Of a DNA stretch of 37,321 bases, positions 1-7,633 are shown piece by piece. The stretch is from an uncultured Atopobium sp. (GTDB taxonomy: Bacteria > Actinomycetota > Coriobacteriia > Coriobacteriales > Atopobiaceae): assembly GCA_916715765.1 (NCBI GenBank), contig CAKAPG010000011.1:1-37321 (forward strand), read 5' to 3'. Below the pieces are notes generated by a model. The model saw only the letters and a program-made list of their open reading frames with translations. It was not told where the DNA came from and ran no database searches. Each line of letters begins with the position of its first letter. Within the stretch, counting starts at the first letter, position 1. Both the position numbers and the translations under genes were made by a program.

Positions 1-1078
1 TGCAAATCATGTCTTTAGGGAAATAATCAATGAGCGTATAGGGAGGCTCACCTGGTGCGCGTCCATCTAAATGGCGCGAGTAGTTCTCAATGCCATTGCA
101 GTAGCCCATGGTTTCAAGCATCTCTAAGTCATAGTTTGTTCTCTGAGCAAGACGCTGAGCTTCAAGTAATTTATCGTTTTCTTTAAGCTCTTTAACACGA
201 GCTTCCATCTCTTCAGAGATGGTTGAAAGTGCGTGGGTAATCTTTGGACGCTCAGTAACGTAGTGAGATGCAGGCCAAATAGGAATGGCATCAAACTCTC
301 TCAGTACTTCTCCCGTAACGTTGCTAACCTCTGAGATGCTTTCTACTTCATCCCCAAAGAACTCAATACGCAGCGGGTTTTCTGCATACGGAGGAAACAC
401 ATCAACAACGTCTCCACGCACCCTAAACATGCCACGCTGCAGATCATAATCATTTCTATCGTACTGAACATCAATAAGATCTTTAATAAAATCATCACGC
501 TCAAGAGGAACGGATTTATCTACATTAGGAGCAAGACCTGCATAATCTTGAGGGCTACCAATACCGTAAATACACGATACAGATGCCACAACAATGACAT
601 CACGCCTAGACAAAAGTGACGAAGTTGCCTGGTGACGGAGCTTCTCTACCTCTTCATTAATGGAAGCATCTTTTTCTATGTACGTATCTGATTGCGGAAC
701 ATATGCTTCTGGCTGGTAGTAGTCATAGTACGAGACAAAGTACACAACAGCGTTGTTAGGAAAGAGCTCCTTCATCTCTGAGGCAACCTGGGCAGCCAGT
801 GTTTTATTGGGCTCCATAATAAGCGTGGGGCGGTTGAGCTTCTCGATAGTTTTAGCCATAGAGAAGGTCTTGCCCGAGCCTGTTACACCTAAGAGCGTCT
901 GATACCTAAGCCCGTCTTCAATTCCTTGGGCAAGCTTTTCTATTGCCTGCGGCTGATCACCTGCAGGCTCAAAAGGAGATACTACCTGAAGCTTCTCTTC
1001 TCCTGCTTCACGACCAAATCGGCGCAGTTCAGCACCTATATATTCTTTATGTTGATCTTCAGCATGAGATGCGTCCAT
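1..1078 (-). CDS. uvrB: Excinuclease ABC subunit B, C-terminal part missing
   Basis: UvrB is the damage-verifying helicase-like subunit of nucleotide excision repair; it is loaded by UvrA and recruits UvrC. Reading the minus strand from the ATG at 1078 gives about 359 residues before the window edge, roughly half of the usual length of 650-700, so the gene is cut by the window and not necessarily broken. Visible motifs are the Walker A sequence GVTGSGKT at about residues 64-71 and the tyrosine-rich beta-hairpin YYDYYQPEAY that inserts between DNA strands, followed by the conserved SDTYIEKDASIN and EFFGDEVE stretches. AAAAGGAGA lies just upstream of the ATG. A LexA-like box and a TATACT -10 element lie in the 176-bp divergent region, in line with SOS control of uvrB in many bacteria. 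Confidence 0.97.
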   Translation of the reverse strand, partial: MDASHAEDQHKEYIGAELRRFGREAGEEKLQVVSPFEPAGDQPQAIEKLAQGIEDGLRYQTLLGVTGSGKTFSMAKTIEKLNRPTLIMEPNKTLAAQVASEMKELFPNNAVVYFVSYYDYYQPEAYVPQSDTYIEKDASINEEVEKLRHQATSSLLSRRDVIVVASVSCIYGIGSPQDYAGLAPNVDKSVPLERDDFIKDLIDVQYDRNDYDLQRGMFRVRGDVVDVFPPYAENPLRIEFFGDEVESISEVSNVTGEVLREFDAIPIWPASHYVTERPKITHALSTISEEMEARVKELKENDKLLEAQRLAQRTNYDLEMLETMGYCNGIENYSRHLDGRAPGEPPYTLIDYFPKDMIC

Positions 1079-1103
1079 GAGATTCTCCTTTTCTTGTGAA
1101 TGT

Positions 1104-1139
1104 AGTATACCCCACTTCCCAAAACTGAAACACTTGTTC
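1104..1139 (-). promoter_or_regulatory. Candidate SOS promoter of uvrB with LexA-like box
   Basis: On the plus strand AAAC-ACTT-GTTC (1128-1139) matches the Gram-positive LexA consensus GAAC-N4-GTTC at seven of eight fixed bases. On the minus strand a TATACT -10 hexamer (1104-1109) lies 25 bp upstream of the uvrB start, which puts the box over the expected -35 region, where a repressor would block RNA polymerase. No good -35 hexamer is seen. An imperfect inverted repeat, CTATACT (1139-1145) with AGTATAG (1159-1165), follows in the same divergent region and may belong to the TPR-gene promoter. Confidence 0.5.
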
Positions 1140-1254
1140 TATACTATTTATAAATTGCAGTATAGTTTCAAAGTGTGACGGGTAATAAATAAATTACCTA
1201 TATGCGCTAAACTAGCACCTAAATAAACAAGTTACATCAGATAAAGGAGATACC

Positions 1255-3339
1255 TTGGGCGTCTCAGATCTTTTCTCGCTAAATAAAGCTTCAAAGCAAT
1301 CTCAGGGCTCTACCCTAGAGAACATTTTGCTGCGCTCAAATAATGTCATCGCCTCTCTTAAAGACCTTGTTGCAAACAATCAGATTACAGAGACAGGTCT
1401 TCAAGAGATGCTTACGCGCTCTAAAAATCTCGAGAATACCAATCTGCCCAAAGGTGATGTCCATAAGCTCGATAGAACAGGCCGCTGGTGGTTCAACGCC
1501 AACACTCTTGAGTGTGAACCAGAAGAGTACGACGCATTTATTGCAACTGAGGCAATCCTCAACATTTCACAAGATGTTGAAGCTCTAAAGAATACGCATG
1601 CATCTGAGACAGATCTTCAGCTTGTTCGTACTACCCTCTCGCAGGTAGCAAGCCTTATGCCAAAGTCGGCTTCTCTTTCTGAGCAAGTTGCTCCTTTTAG
1701 CGGTAATGCTGACGGTAGCTCTGACTGGATGAAGCGTCTCTGGTTTGCAAACTATGTTGAGAACACGCCGTTCCCTTTTAGGATGGTATATAACTTCTCC
1801 TACAATCCACAACTTGATATTTTGGTATTTGAGTTCTTTGTAGCTCGTCCTCGCTGCTTTAGCTTCTTATCTGCAGAAAAAGCAGAGCAAATTGCAGCAG
1901 CTCGCGCTTATGCGCTACGTGCTTCTCTTTGCGTGGCTCGTATGGCACTTCAGAGCTGCAAAATCTCTCGTGTCTGCATTAATGGCAGCTTGCGCGGAGA
2001 AGAGCGCATTGTCCTATCTATGGACTTGAACGAGGCAGCTCTTGCTCGCCTCTTACCTACTGCAGCAAACACTCAAATTGACGGCAATAGCTTCCCACAA
2101 GATCCAGCGCTCAGGGTTTCTTTTGACTCTGAAGGTTGGTTTAGTGAAGTTGCGCCATTTATGAAGCAAACGGACGAGTGGGTTTCTCCTCGTAGTTTCT
2201 TTGAGATGCCAGATTTGTCTGATCGTCCTTGTTCACCAGCAGTTACTGCAGTTTGTGGAGCTCAAAAGGTAAGCGATCTTGGATACTCTGAGGCATCCCG
2301 CCGCATTAGGCTTTGGAATACTACTCTCAACAACATTCCAAAAGATTCTTCTACCGCGGATGCAGTTGGAAAATTTGAGGAAGCAAAAGCTTCAACTTCT
2401 GATATTTTCGCCATTGAAGGCTTTGACAGAGTTATCCATGGCCTGGTCGAAGGTACCATTGATTTCTCGGATAGAAGGTCTATGGCCGAGAAATTCCTCT
2501 TTGGTTCGCCTTTGCAGAAAACACTTCAATCCATAAATAACATCATGGACGGAGAGCCAGACCCAGACGCTCTAGAAAAGACACTTGCAGACCTTGAGTC
2601 TCAGGTTTCACCAACCCTTGATATGGGCCTGTACCTGGACGATTCGGATTCTATCTACAGGTATTTTGATTCCCTCTCAGAGCGCGTAGCTTATAACCTA
2701 GCATTCCCCGATGAGCCAAGAAAACTGGTGCTTATTCCAGACACGTACTATATGTCTTTAGCAAGAATGGCGCGCGCCTACAACCTGCTTGAGCAGCCAG
2801 AAAAAGCAGAACGCTATGCACAAGAAGCCCACAGAATTTCTCCTTTGGGCGTTGATGCAACGCTACTATTAGTAAGAACATTAGAAGACCAGTCAAAAGT
2901 CTTTGAAGCTGCAAAGCTGCTCAAAGACCTTATCGCACACCTTTTCTCCGCATCAGATGTTGCGCTGGTGTACTATCGCCTGGCCTATATGGAGTGGAAG
3001 CTGGGACGCTCTGATCTTTGTGCAGCTTGCTATCAAATGGCTATGATCATCGGTGGTAGTGTTGCTCAACCTGCAAAAGAAGAGCTTGAAGACCTTCTCA
3101 AGGCAGACTCTTCTGTTAAGAAACTTGATACTCCTCAAGAGGTTTTCTCGTTCCTTAAGCAAAATGGTGTTCCTGTCTTTGACCAGAAAGCTGTGTTTGA
3201 CAAGGCAGTTGCCATTGGCAGCGCTTGTGTAAACGATGGCATTTACTGTGTTGGCCAGAACATGCTCAAAAACTGCCTAGAGATTACCTTTGATGATGCA
3301 GCTGCCAAGGTAGAGAGTTCGCTGAGAACACCCTTCTAG
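1255..3339 (+). CDS. TPR-containing protein of unknown function
   Basis: This 694-residue protein starts with TTG at 1255; AAAGGAGA sits 5 bases upstream and supports that start. There is no signal peptide or clear membrane segment, so it is probably cytoplasmic. The N-terminal 480 residues match no family I recognise. Residues about 495-605 form at least two helical repeats of TPR type (YYMSLARMARAYNLLEQPEKAERY, then a second unit around ALVYYRLAYMEWKLGRSDLC), in which the small-residue and Tyr positions of TPRs are recognisable. Such repeats usually mediate protein contacts. It is transcribed alone, divergent from uvrB and convergent with coaE (26 bp apart). The frame is open throughout and codon use resembles its neighbours, so the gene is real; the function is not predictable from sequence. 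Confidence 0.85.
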   Translation: MGVSDLFSLNKASKQSQGSTLENILLRSNNVIASLKDLVANNQITETGLQEMLTRSKNLENTNLPKGDVHKLDRTGRWWFNANTLECEPEEYDAFIATEAILNISQDVEALKNTHASETDLQLVRTTLSQVASLMPKSASLSEQVAPFSGNADGSSDWMKRLWFANYVENTPFPFRMVYNFSYNPQLDILVFEFFVARPRCFSFLSAEKAEQIAAARAYALRASLCVARMALQSCKISRVCINGSLRGEERIVLSMDLNEAALARLLPTAANTQIDGNSFPQDPALRVSFDSEGWFSEVAPFMKQTDEWVSPRSFFEMPDLSDRPCSPAVTAVCGAQKVSDLGYSEASRRIRLWNTTLNNIPKDSSTADAVGKFEEAKASTSDIFAIEGFDRVIHGLVEGTIDFSDRRSMAEKFLFGSPLQKTLQSINNIMDGEPDPDALEKTLADLESQVSPTLDMGLYLDDSDSIYRYFDSLSERVAYNLAFPDEPRKLVLIPDTYYMSLARMARAYNLLEQPEKAERYAQEAHRISPLGVDATLLLVRTLEDQSKVFEAAKLLKDLIAHLFSASDVALVYYRLAYMEWKLGRSDLCAACYQMAMIIGGSVAQPAKEELEDLLKADSSVKKLDTPQEVFSFLKQNGVPVFDQKAVFDKAVAIGSACVNDGIYCVGQNMLKNCLEITFDDAAAKVESSLRTPF

Positions 3340-3365
3340 AGGCCGCGCACAAAAGCTATACCCTA

Positions 3366-3977
3366 TTACTCAGAGCTTTGGTTGAACCGAGCGTTTAGCC
3401 AAAGCTCTACCTGTGCTTTAAGATCGTCGAGGCCCTCAGAGTTCACAAACACTGTATCCGCCTGATTACGCAAATACGTATCGGAAGGCTGATGCGCTAT
3501 GCGCTGCTCAAACTCCTGGCGAGAAGATCCTCGCTGTTCAGCGCGCTCTGCTCTGAGCTCTAATGGTGCTACAACAACGACAACCTCATCAACGAGCTCA
3601 AGCAAGTCTTCAACACGGTCAAGCAGCGGAACCTCTACAAAGCAGAACTGAGCGTCTGCAGCAGGAGCCTCTTTTGTGAGGAATTGACGCATATATTCCC
3701 TGATAAAAGGCATCTCTAGGTCTTCTAAGAGCTCAGCTGATTCACTGGTAGCAAAAGCCCTGCGTCCAAGCTCTCGTCTATTAATCTCGTGAGTAACAGG
3801 ATCCAGCAAATCGTTTCCAAAAGCCTCTGCCACGCGATACGTACATTCGCACCCAGGGCGTAAAAGCTTTCGAGAAACCTCATCAAGGTCAAAGCGCAGA
3901 CCACCTGCCGCTTCAAACATTTTAGAAACAGTTGATTTGCCAGACGCCATTCCGCCGGCGAGAATTACCTTGTACAT
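3366..3977 (-). CDS. coaE: Dephospho-CoA kinase
   Basis: CoaE phosphorylates the 3'-hydroxyl of dephospho-CoA with ATP, the last step of coenzyme A synthesis, in the cytoplasm. The P-loop GGMASGKST lies within the first 20 residues. The nucleoside-monophosphate-kinase-like lid region RAEQRGSSRQEFEQRIAHQ follows, and the length (203 aa) is normal for the family. The open frame extends to a GTG at 3986, but the AGGAG ribosome site overlaps that codon; the ATG at 3977 has AGGAG 8 bases upstream and is preferred. It is the last gene of the ABC-transporter operon, 11 bp after the ATPase gene. A perfect 10-bp inverted repeat, AGAGCTTTGG (3372-3381) with CCAAAGCTCT (3399-3408), lies in the final codons; it could stop transcription but has no T-tract. 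Confidence 0.95.
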   Translation of the reverse strand: MYKVILAGGMASGKSTVSKMFEAAGGLRFDLDEVSRKLLRPGCECTYRVAEAFGNDLLDPVTHEINRRELGRRAFATSESAELLEDLEMPFIREYMRQFLTKEAPAADAQFCFVEVPLLDRVEDLLELVDEVVVVVAPLELRAERAEQRGSSRQEFEQRIAHQPSDTYLRNQADTVFVNSEGLDDLKAQVELWLNARFNQSSE

Positions 3978-3988
3978 GTAGCTCACTC

Positions 3989-4618
3989 CTATAACTGCAG
4001 TGCTGTATAAGAGCCTAGCAGTTTTACTTCTTCAGGAGTGTGAGTTACCCAAATTACAATTTTTGATTCAACAAACGGTTTGACAAAGCCAATAACCTGC
4101 TGCTTAAGCGCTTCGTCTAATCCCTTGAGCGGTTCATCAAAGAGCAAGATATCTGCATCGGCAAAGAGTGTACGTAAAAGAGCAACGCGTCTCTTTTGTC
4201 CGCCAGAAAGCTCAGAGACAGGCTTGTTTTCTGTTCCCTCAAGCCCAACTGCACAAAGTGCTTCTGTAATACGCTCACGTGCATTTTGCTTTTGCTCCTG
4301 TGAGTGCGCTTGTATAGCAAGCATGATATTTGCCCTGACGCTCAAGTTTTCTAGCAGTCTGTCTTCCTGGAACATCATGACTGTTTTAGCCTGAGGAGAT
4401 TTACTTACTGTGCCTGAGTCAGCCACTTCAAGGCCGCAAAGGATACGAAGAAGTGTTGTTTTACCTGCTCCAGAGGGCTCAGAGAGTACGTACACTCCCC
4501 TCTCAAACTTGTAGGAAAAATCATCAAGCACAACCGCATTGCCAAACGATTTAGTGATGTTTTTTACCTCAAGCAAATGTCCAGGTGTGTGCGCGTAATT
4601 TGTTGTATCTATACTCAT
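3989..4618 (-). CDS. ABC transporter ATP-binding protein, NitT/TauT (SsuB-like) type
   Basis: This is the ATPase that powers the adjacent permease. Visible motifs are the Walker A loop EPSGAGKTT, Q-loop MMFQEDRL, signature LSGGQKRRVALLRTL, Walker B ILLFDEP and H-loop WVTHTPEE, all in the expected order; the length is 209 aa. The frame is open to 4714, but the ATG at 4618 overlaps the permease stop codon (ATGA), a typical translational coupling, and the extra residues upstream look like read-through of the permease gene. An oddity is that the first Gly of the GxxGxGKT loop is Glu (GAG, one base from GGG); all other catalytic residues are present. The substrate cannot be read from the ATPase. 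Confidence 0.93.
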   Translation of the reverse strand: MSIDTTNYAHTPGHLLEVKNITKSFGNAVVLDDFSYKFERGVYVLSEPSGAGKTTLLRILCGLEVADSGTVSKSPQAKTVMMFQEDRLLENLSVRANIMLAIQAHSQEQKQNARERITEALCAVGLEGTENKPVSELSGGQKRRVALLRTLFADADILLFDEPLKGLDEALKQQVIGFVKPFVESKIVIWVTHTPEEVKLLGSYTALQL

Positions 4619-5424
4619 GAGCAGCTCTTTTCTAACCTTGCAGCTACCCATGAAACTAACCGCATCACGATCTTCTCGCCAAGTGCGCTCATCACAATAA
4701 CCACAAGTGTCCATGCAAAAAGAGCTGGTGTATCCAGGTACACCTTAGCGTTATAGAGATGCTCACCAATAGAGAATGTGGGAAGGCCAATGACCTCGGC
4801 TGCAATTCCCGACTTCCAGCAAAAGCCCATAACAAGTGAGGTTGCTGTCTTAAGCGAGGGCATAAGTTGCGACAAATAAATTGCCTTAACGCGTTGCCAT
4901 CCGTGAATCTGGTACACATCGGCCATCTCAATAAGCTGCTGGTCAGTGCTAAGAAGTCCCTCAAGTACCGCAATGTAGATGATGGGAAGCGCCATCAAAA
5001 ATGAAATTGAAATTGAGAGGTAGGGCGTACGAACCCAGATAAGCAGCAAGATAACAAACGAGGCCACGGGGATTGATTTAATCGTAGAAATCAGCGGTTC
5101 AAAAAGAATCTTGATCAGCTTGTACTTAAAACTCAAAAATGCCAGCAAGGAGCCAACGGTAAAGGCAAGGGCTCCACCAGCAAAAATGCGCAAAAGAGAA
5201 AGACCAATAGAAACCCAAAATTCGCGTAGTTGAGCTAGCGAGAAAAGCGTCTGGATGGTCTGAATAGGTGAAGTTAAAACAATATCTTGGTTGATAACAA
5301 CTGCAGCTACCTGCCATACGGCAAGCCAAAACGCCAGAGCTCCTAAACGAACTGCCGAGGCAGCGCCTGTTATGGCATTGCCTCGGGCAGAAATACTATC
5401 TTTTATGTGCGGGTTATGCGCCAA
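4615..5424 (-). CDS. ABC transporter permease, NitT/TauT (SsuC-like) type
   Basis: This is an integral membrane component of the BPD_transp_1 family with about six hydrophobic segments. The cytoplasmic coupling-loop region is recognisable near residues 165-215 (EMADVYQIHGWQRVKAIYLS, then SLVMGFCWKSGIAAEVIG), matching the EAA loop of nitrate/sulfonate/taurine permeases. The length is 269 aa. The start is uncertain: the longest reading begins at TTG 5424 inside the last codons of the binding-protein gene, with GGAG 12 bases upstream, which is rather far. Translation coupling to the upstream gene (11-bp overlap) is plausible. It forms the membrane pore for the lipoprotein receptor encoded next door. 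Confidence 0.93.
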   Translation of the reverse strand: MAHNPHIKDSISARGNAITGAASAVRLGALAFWLAVWQVAAVVINQDIVLTSPIQTIQTLFSLAQLREFWVSIGLSLLRIFAGGALAFTVGSLLAFLSFKYKLIKILFEPLISTIKSIPVASFVILLLIWVRTPYLSISISFLMALPIIYIAVLEGLLSTDQQLIEMADVYQIHGWQRVKAIYLSQLMPSLKTATSLVMGFCWKSGIAAEVIGLPTFSIGEHLYNAKVYLDTPALFAWTLVVIVMSALGEKIVMRLVSWVAARLEKSCS

Positions 5425-6430
5425 AGTAGAAATCGTCTCCAGGAACCTGTCCGCCTACTGACTGAGGATTAGCTTCAGCCAGAATGCCTAAGTAACTTGA
5501 AAGCGCGCTCTTCATATCTGCGCCATCAATATACGTAATATTACACTTAGGCAGCGCAACCTTAGCAATAGGCTCTGGAACAATACCGTATTTGCCCACA
5601 AGTGTGGCTGCATCGTCTGGATGGTCAACCGCAAATGCAACAGAGTCTTTGTAGTGAGAAAGCAAAGCAGTCACAGCATCTGGAGAATCAGAGATTAGCT
5701 TTGAAGAAATAATGGTCACGCCCGCAATCAGCTTGCTCTGAGGATTGACTGCCTCCCACTCAGCGCCAAGGTCAATGGCAACGCGAATCTGGTTGTTCTT
5801 AGTTTGCGCCACCGTTACAAAAGGCTGTGGGAGCAGCGCAATTCCCTCTGGATCTTGCGCAAGAGCAGCAACGCACTCGGTATGCTCGCTCTTCCACTCT
5901 ACCTGGACATCTTCACCAAGTGTCATGCCATTTTTGCTGAGCAGGTAAGACAGCGTGTACTCTGGGACAGTGCCCTTGCCGGAAGCATAGAGCGTCTTTC
6001 CCTTGAGGTCAGCAAGCTTAGAGATGGCGCTACCTGTCTCAACAATGTAGAGAACATTCAGCACGTTGAGGCAAGCTACCTTATAGGCGCCCTTAGTCTT
6101 ATTGAACAGCGTAGCTGCAAGGTTTGCAGGAATAGAAGCAACGTCTACATCGCCCTGGGCAACCTTAGCAACTACCTGATCAGGGGCATCCAAAATCTCA
6201 AACGAGTAGTTGTTATCGGTAATGTTTTGCACCTCAACCTCGCTCATGAACTTGACCAAGCCCATAGCAGTAGGTCCTTTGAGCGTTGCAACTTTTACCG
6301 CAACAGGATCAGATTTCTTAGCCTCATCTTTTGTGGCATCCTGAGACTTCTCTTGGGCTGTTCCCTTGCAGCCAAACAGCGCTGTAGCTGGAATAAGACC
6401 TGCAAGCTTAAGGAACGAACGTCTATCCAT
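5414..6430 (-). CDS. Substrate-binding lipoprotein of a NitT/TauT-type ABC importer
   Basis: This 338-residue extracellular receptor has an N-terminal signal of twin-arginine-like form (DRRSFLKLAG) and a lipobox ending in LFGC with Cys21, so it should be lipid-anchored on the outer face of the membrane. The body has the NMT1/TauA-like fold signature: a GPTAMGLVKFM loop near the start of the mature protein, then DVDVASIPANLAATLF and LKGKTLYASGKGTVPEYTLSYLL. It is the first gene of a four-gene operon (receptor, permease, ATPase, coaE). Family membership suggests a small organic ligand such as a sulfonate, nitrate-like anion or pyrimidine/thiamine precursor; the sequence does not decide. No TPP riboswitch sequence was seen in its leader. 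Confidence 0.9.
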   Translation of the reverse strand: MDRRSFLKLAGLIPATALFGCKGTAQEKSQDATKDEAKKSDPVAVKVATLKGPTAMGLVKFMSEVEVQNITDNNYSFEILDAPDQVVAKVAQGDVDVASIPANLAATLFNKTKGAYKVACLNVLNVLYIVETGSAISKLADLKGKTLYASGKGTVPEYTLSYLLSKNGMTLGEDVQVEWKSEHTECVAALAQDPEGIALLPQPFVTVAQTKNNQIRVAIDLGAEWEAVNPQSKLIAGVTIISSKLISDSPDAVTALLSHYKDSVAFAVDHPDDAATLVGKYGIVPEPIAKVALPKCNITYIDGADMKSALSSYLGILAEANPQSVGGQVPGDDFYFGA

Positions 6431-6487
6431 GAATCACTCCTGACTCGAAAAGTTAACTACGGCTACCTTATCACGTCTACAGCAAAA

Positions 6488-6515
6488 TTCATACGATATA
6501 CAGCATATCTTGCAA
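6488..6515 (-). promoter_or_regulatory. Candidate promoter of the NitT/TauT-type operon
   Basis: On the minus strand TTGCAA (6510-6515) and TATGAA (6488-6493) are separated by 16 bp and lie about 60 bp before the lipoprotein start. Between them is an inverted repeat, GATAT (6495-6499) and ATATC (6505-6509), that could be a regulator site. The assignment rests on hexamer similarity only. Confidence 0.35.
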
Positions 6516-6540
6516 ACTCTTTGATACATCCATAAGAGCA

Positions 6541-6580
6541 AAACTCGCCTATGGCGAGAAAAACTAGTTCTTCTCGCCAT
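6541..6580 (-). terminator. Intrinsic terminator of the M42 peptidase gene, built from GGCGAGAA repeats
   Basis: ATGGCGAGAA (6551-6560) pairs perfectly with TTCTCGCCAT (6571-6580); the stop codon of the peptidase gene lies in the loop. On the minus strand the stem is followed by AGGCGAGTTTTGC. A third copy of the core (CTCGCC, 6544-6549) can instead pair with GGCGAG (6553-6558), so two alternative hairpins are possible. Confidence 0.65.
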
Positions 6581-7625
6581 ATCCAAGGACGTACGCACGG
6601 CACAGATTCTCGGTACCGATGATCGCATCAATGTGGCAACGCTCACGACCGTGAGTGTTGAGACAAGCTGGACCAAATGCGCCACTCTTCAGATCATTAC
6701 CAGAGAAATATGCAGCGTTAGCATCAGTTGAGAAGTGGAAGGCAACCTGCTGATTCCACTTTTCTGGCTCAACAACCTCCTGCGCGCAGGCAATAAGCTT
6801 GTTGGAAACTTCCCAATCGTAAGGCGAGCGAATATCAGAAACAATGATGCCTACGTGGTGTTCATTTGAATTGTAGTCTGGACCAATGAGGGTAATGTCC
6901 AGCGATACGTATTCATCTACCTCAACAGGCAAGAATGCGCCGCCGTGACCAATCTCCTCGTACATGGGGAATGCAAACAAGGTGTTATAGAGGGGTTTCT
7001 CGCCAGACTGTGCAAGCCAACGGAGCGTATGAAGCTGCGCTGCAACACAAGCCTTATCATCGATAAAGCGAGAAACCATATAGCCGTTGTCATACATCTC
7101 AAAATGAGGGTCAATAGCAACAACTGCACCCTCGGAAACGCCCAGCGCTCGGGCTTCCTCAGCAGAAGAAACATCAGCGATAAGCGAGATGGACATGTTG
7201 TCCTCGGTGCGCTCCATGGTTCTAGCGTCTTCAAAAACGTGAACGGAGTGGTGGTTGCAGATTACCTGGCCATCAACAACGGAACCATCTCTACAGACAA
7301 CGTGGCAGGTCTCGCCCTCAATGCTGTGGTAGTTGATACCGCCCAGCTGGCGAACGCGCAGCGTACCGTCTGAGTTGAAGCCACGAACAATCAGACCAAT
7401 AGTATCAAGGTGGGCATTAACGCCAACAGTCTTGCTGGTATCTTTACCCTCTACCAGGACATATGCAGTAGCCTTATTGTCAATTTGAAGCTCATAGCCT
7501 GCCTCAGCAACAAGCTCACGAAGCAGCTCGTGAATACGCTCATAGTAGCCAACAGGACTATCGCACTCAACAAGTTTCTTTGTTGTGTCAATCAAATACT
7601 GTGTATCAGTCTCAAAATGAGTCAT
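6564..7625 (-). CDS. M42 family metallo-aminopeptidase
   Basis: This is a cytoplasmic dinuclear-metal aminopeptidase of the M42 (glutamyl aminopeptidase/endoglucanase-like) family, expected to trim N-terminal residues from imported peptides. Metal and catalytic residues are visible: His72 and Asp74 in NAHLDT, Asp189/190 in RFIDDKA, Glu223-Glu224 in MYEEIGHGG, and a C-terminal His in NTHGRERCHIDA. The length is 353 aa, normal for the family. AGGAG is 6 bases upstream of the ATG at 7625. It lies 8 bp after pepT and is probably co-transcribed with it. The last codons are part of a terminator hairpin. Confidence 0.93.
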   Translation of the reverse strand: MTHFETDTQYLIDTTKKLVECDSPVGYYERIHELLRELVAEAGYELQIDNKATAYVLVEGKDTSKTVGVNAHLDTIGLIVRGFNSDGTLRVRQLGGINYHSIEGETCHVVCRDGSVVDGQVICNHHSVHVFEDARTMERTEDNMSISLIADVSSAEEARALGVSEGAVVAIDPHFEMYDNGYMVSRFIDDKACVAAQLHTLRWLAQSGEKPLYNTLFAFPMYEEIGHGGAFLPVEVDEYVSLDITLIGPDYNSNEHHVGIIVSDIRSPYDWEVSNKLIACAQEVVEPEKWNQQVAFHFSTDANAAYFSGNDLKSGAFGPACLNTHGRERCHIDAIIGTENLCRAYVLGYGEKN

Positions 7626-7633
7626 GAAATCTC

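Noticed and set aside
5804..6535. Plus-strand open frame of 243 codons
   Set aside because: It is antisense to the NitT/TauT-type lipoprotein gene, which has clear family motifs; no coding features of its own.
6431..6563. TPP riboswitch before the NitT/TauT-type operon (which would suggest a thiamine-precursor importer)
   Set aside because: The conserved CUGAGA and flanking blocks are absent from the 133-bp leader.
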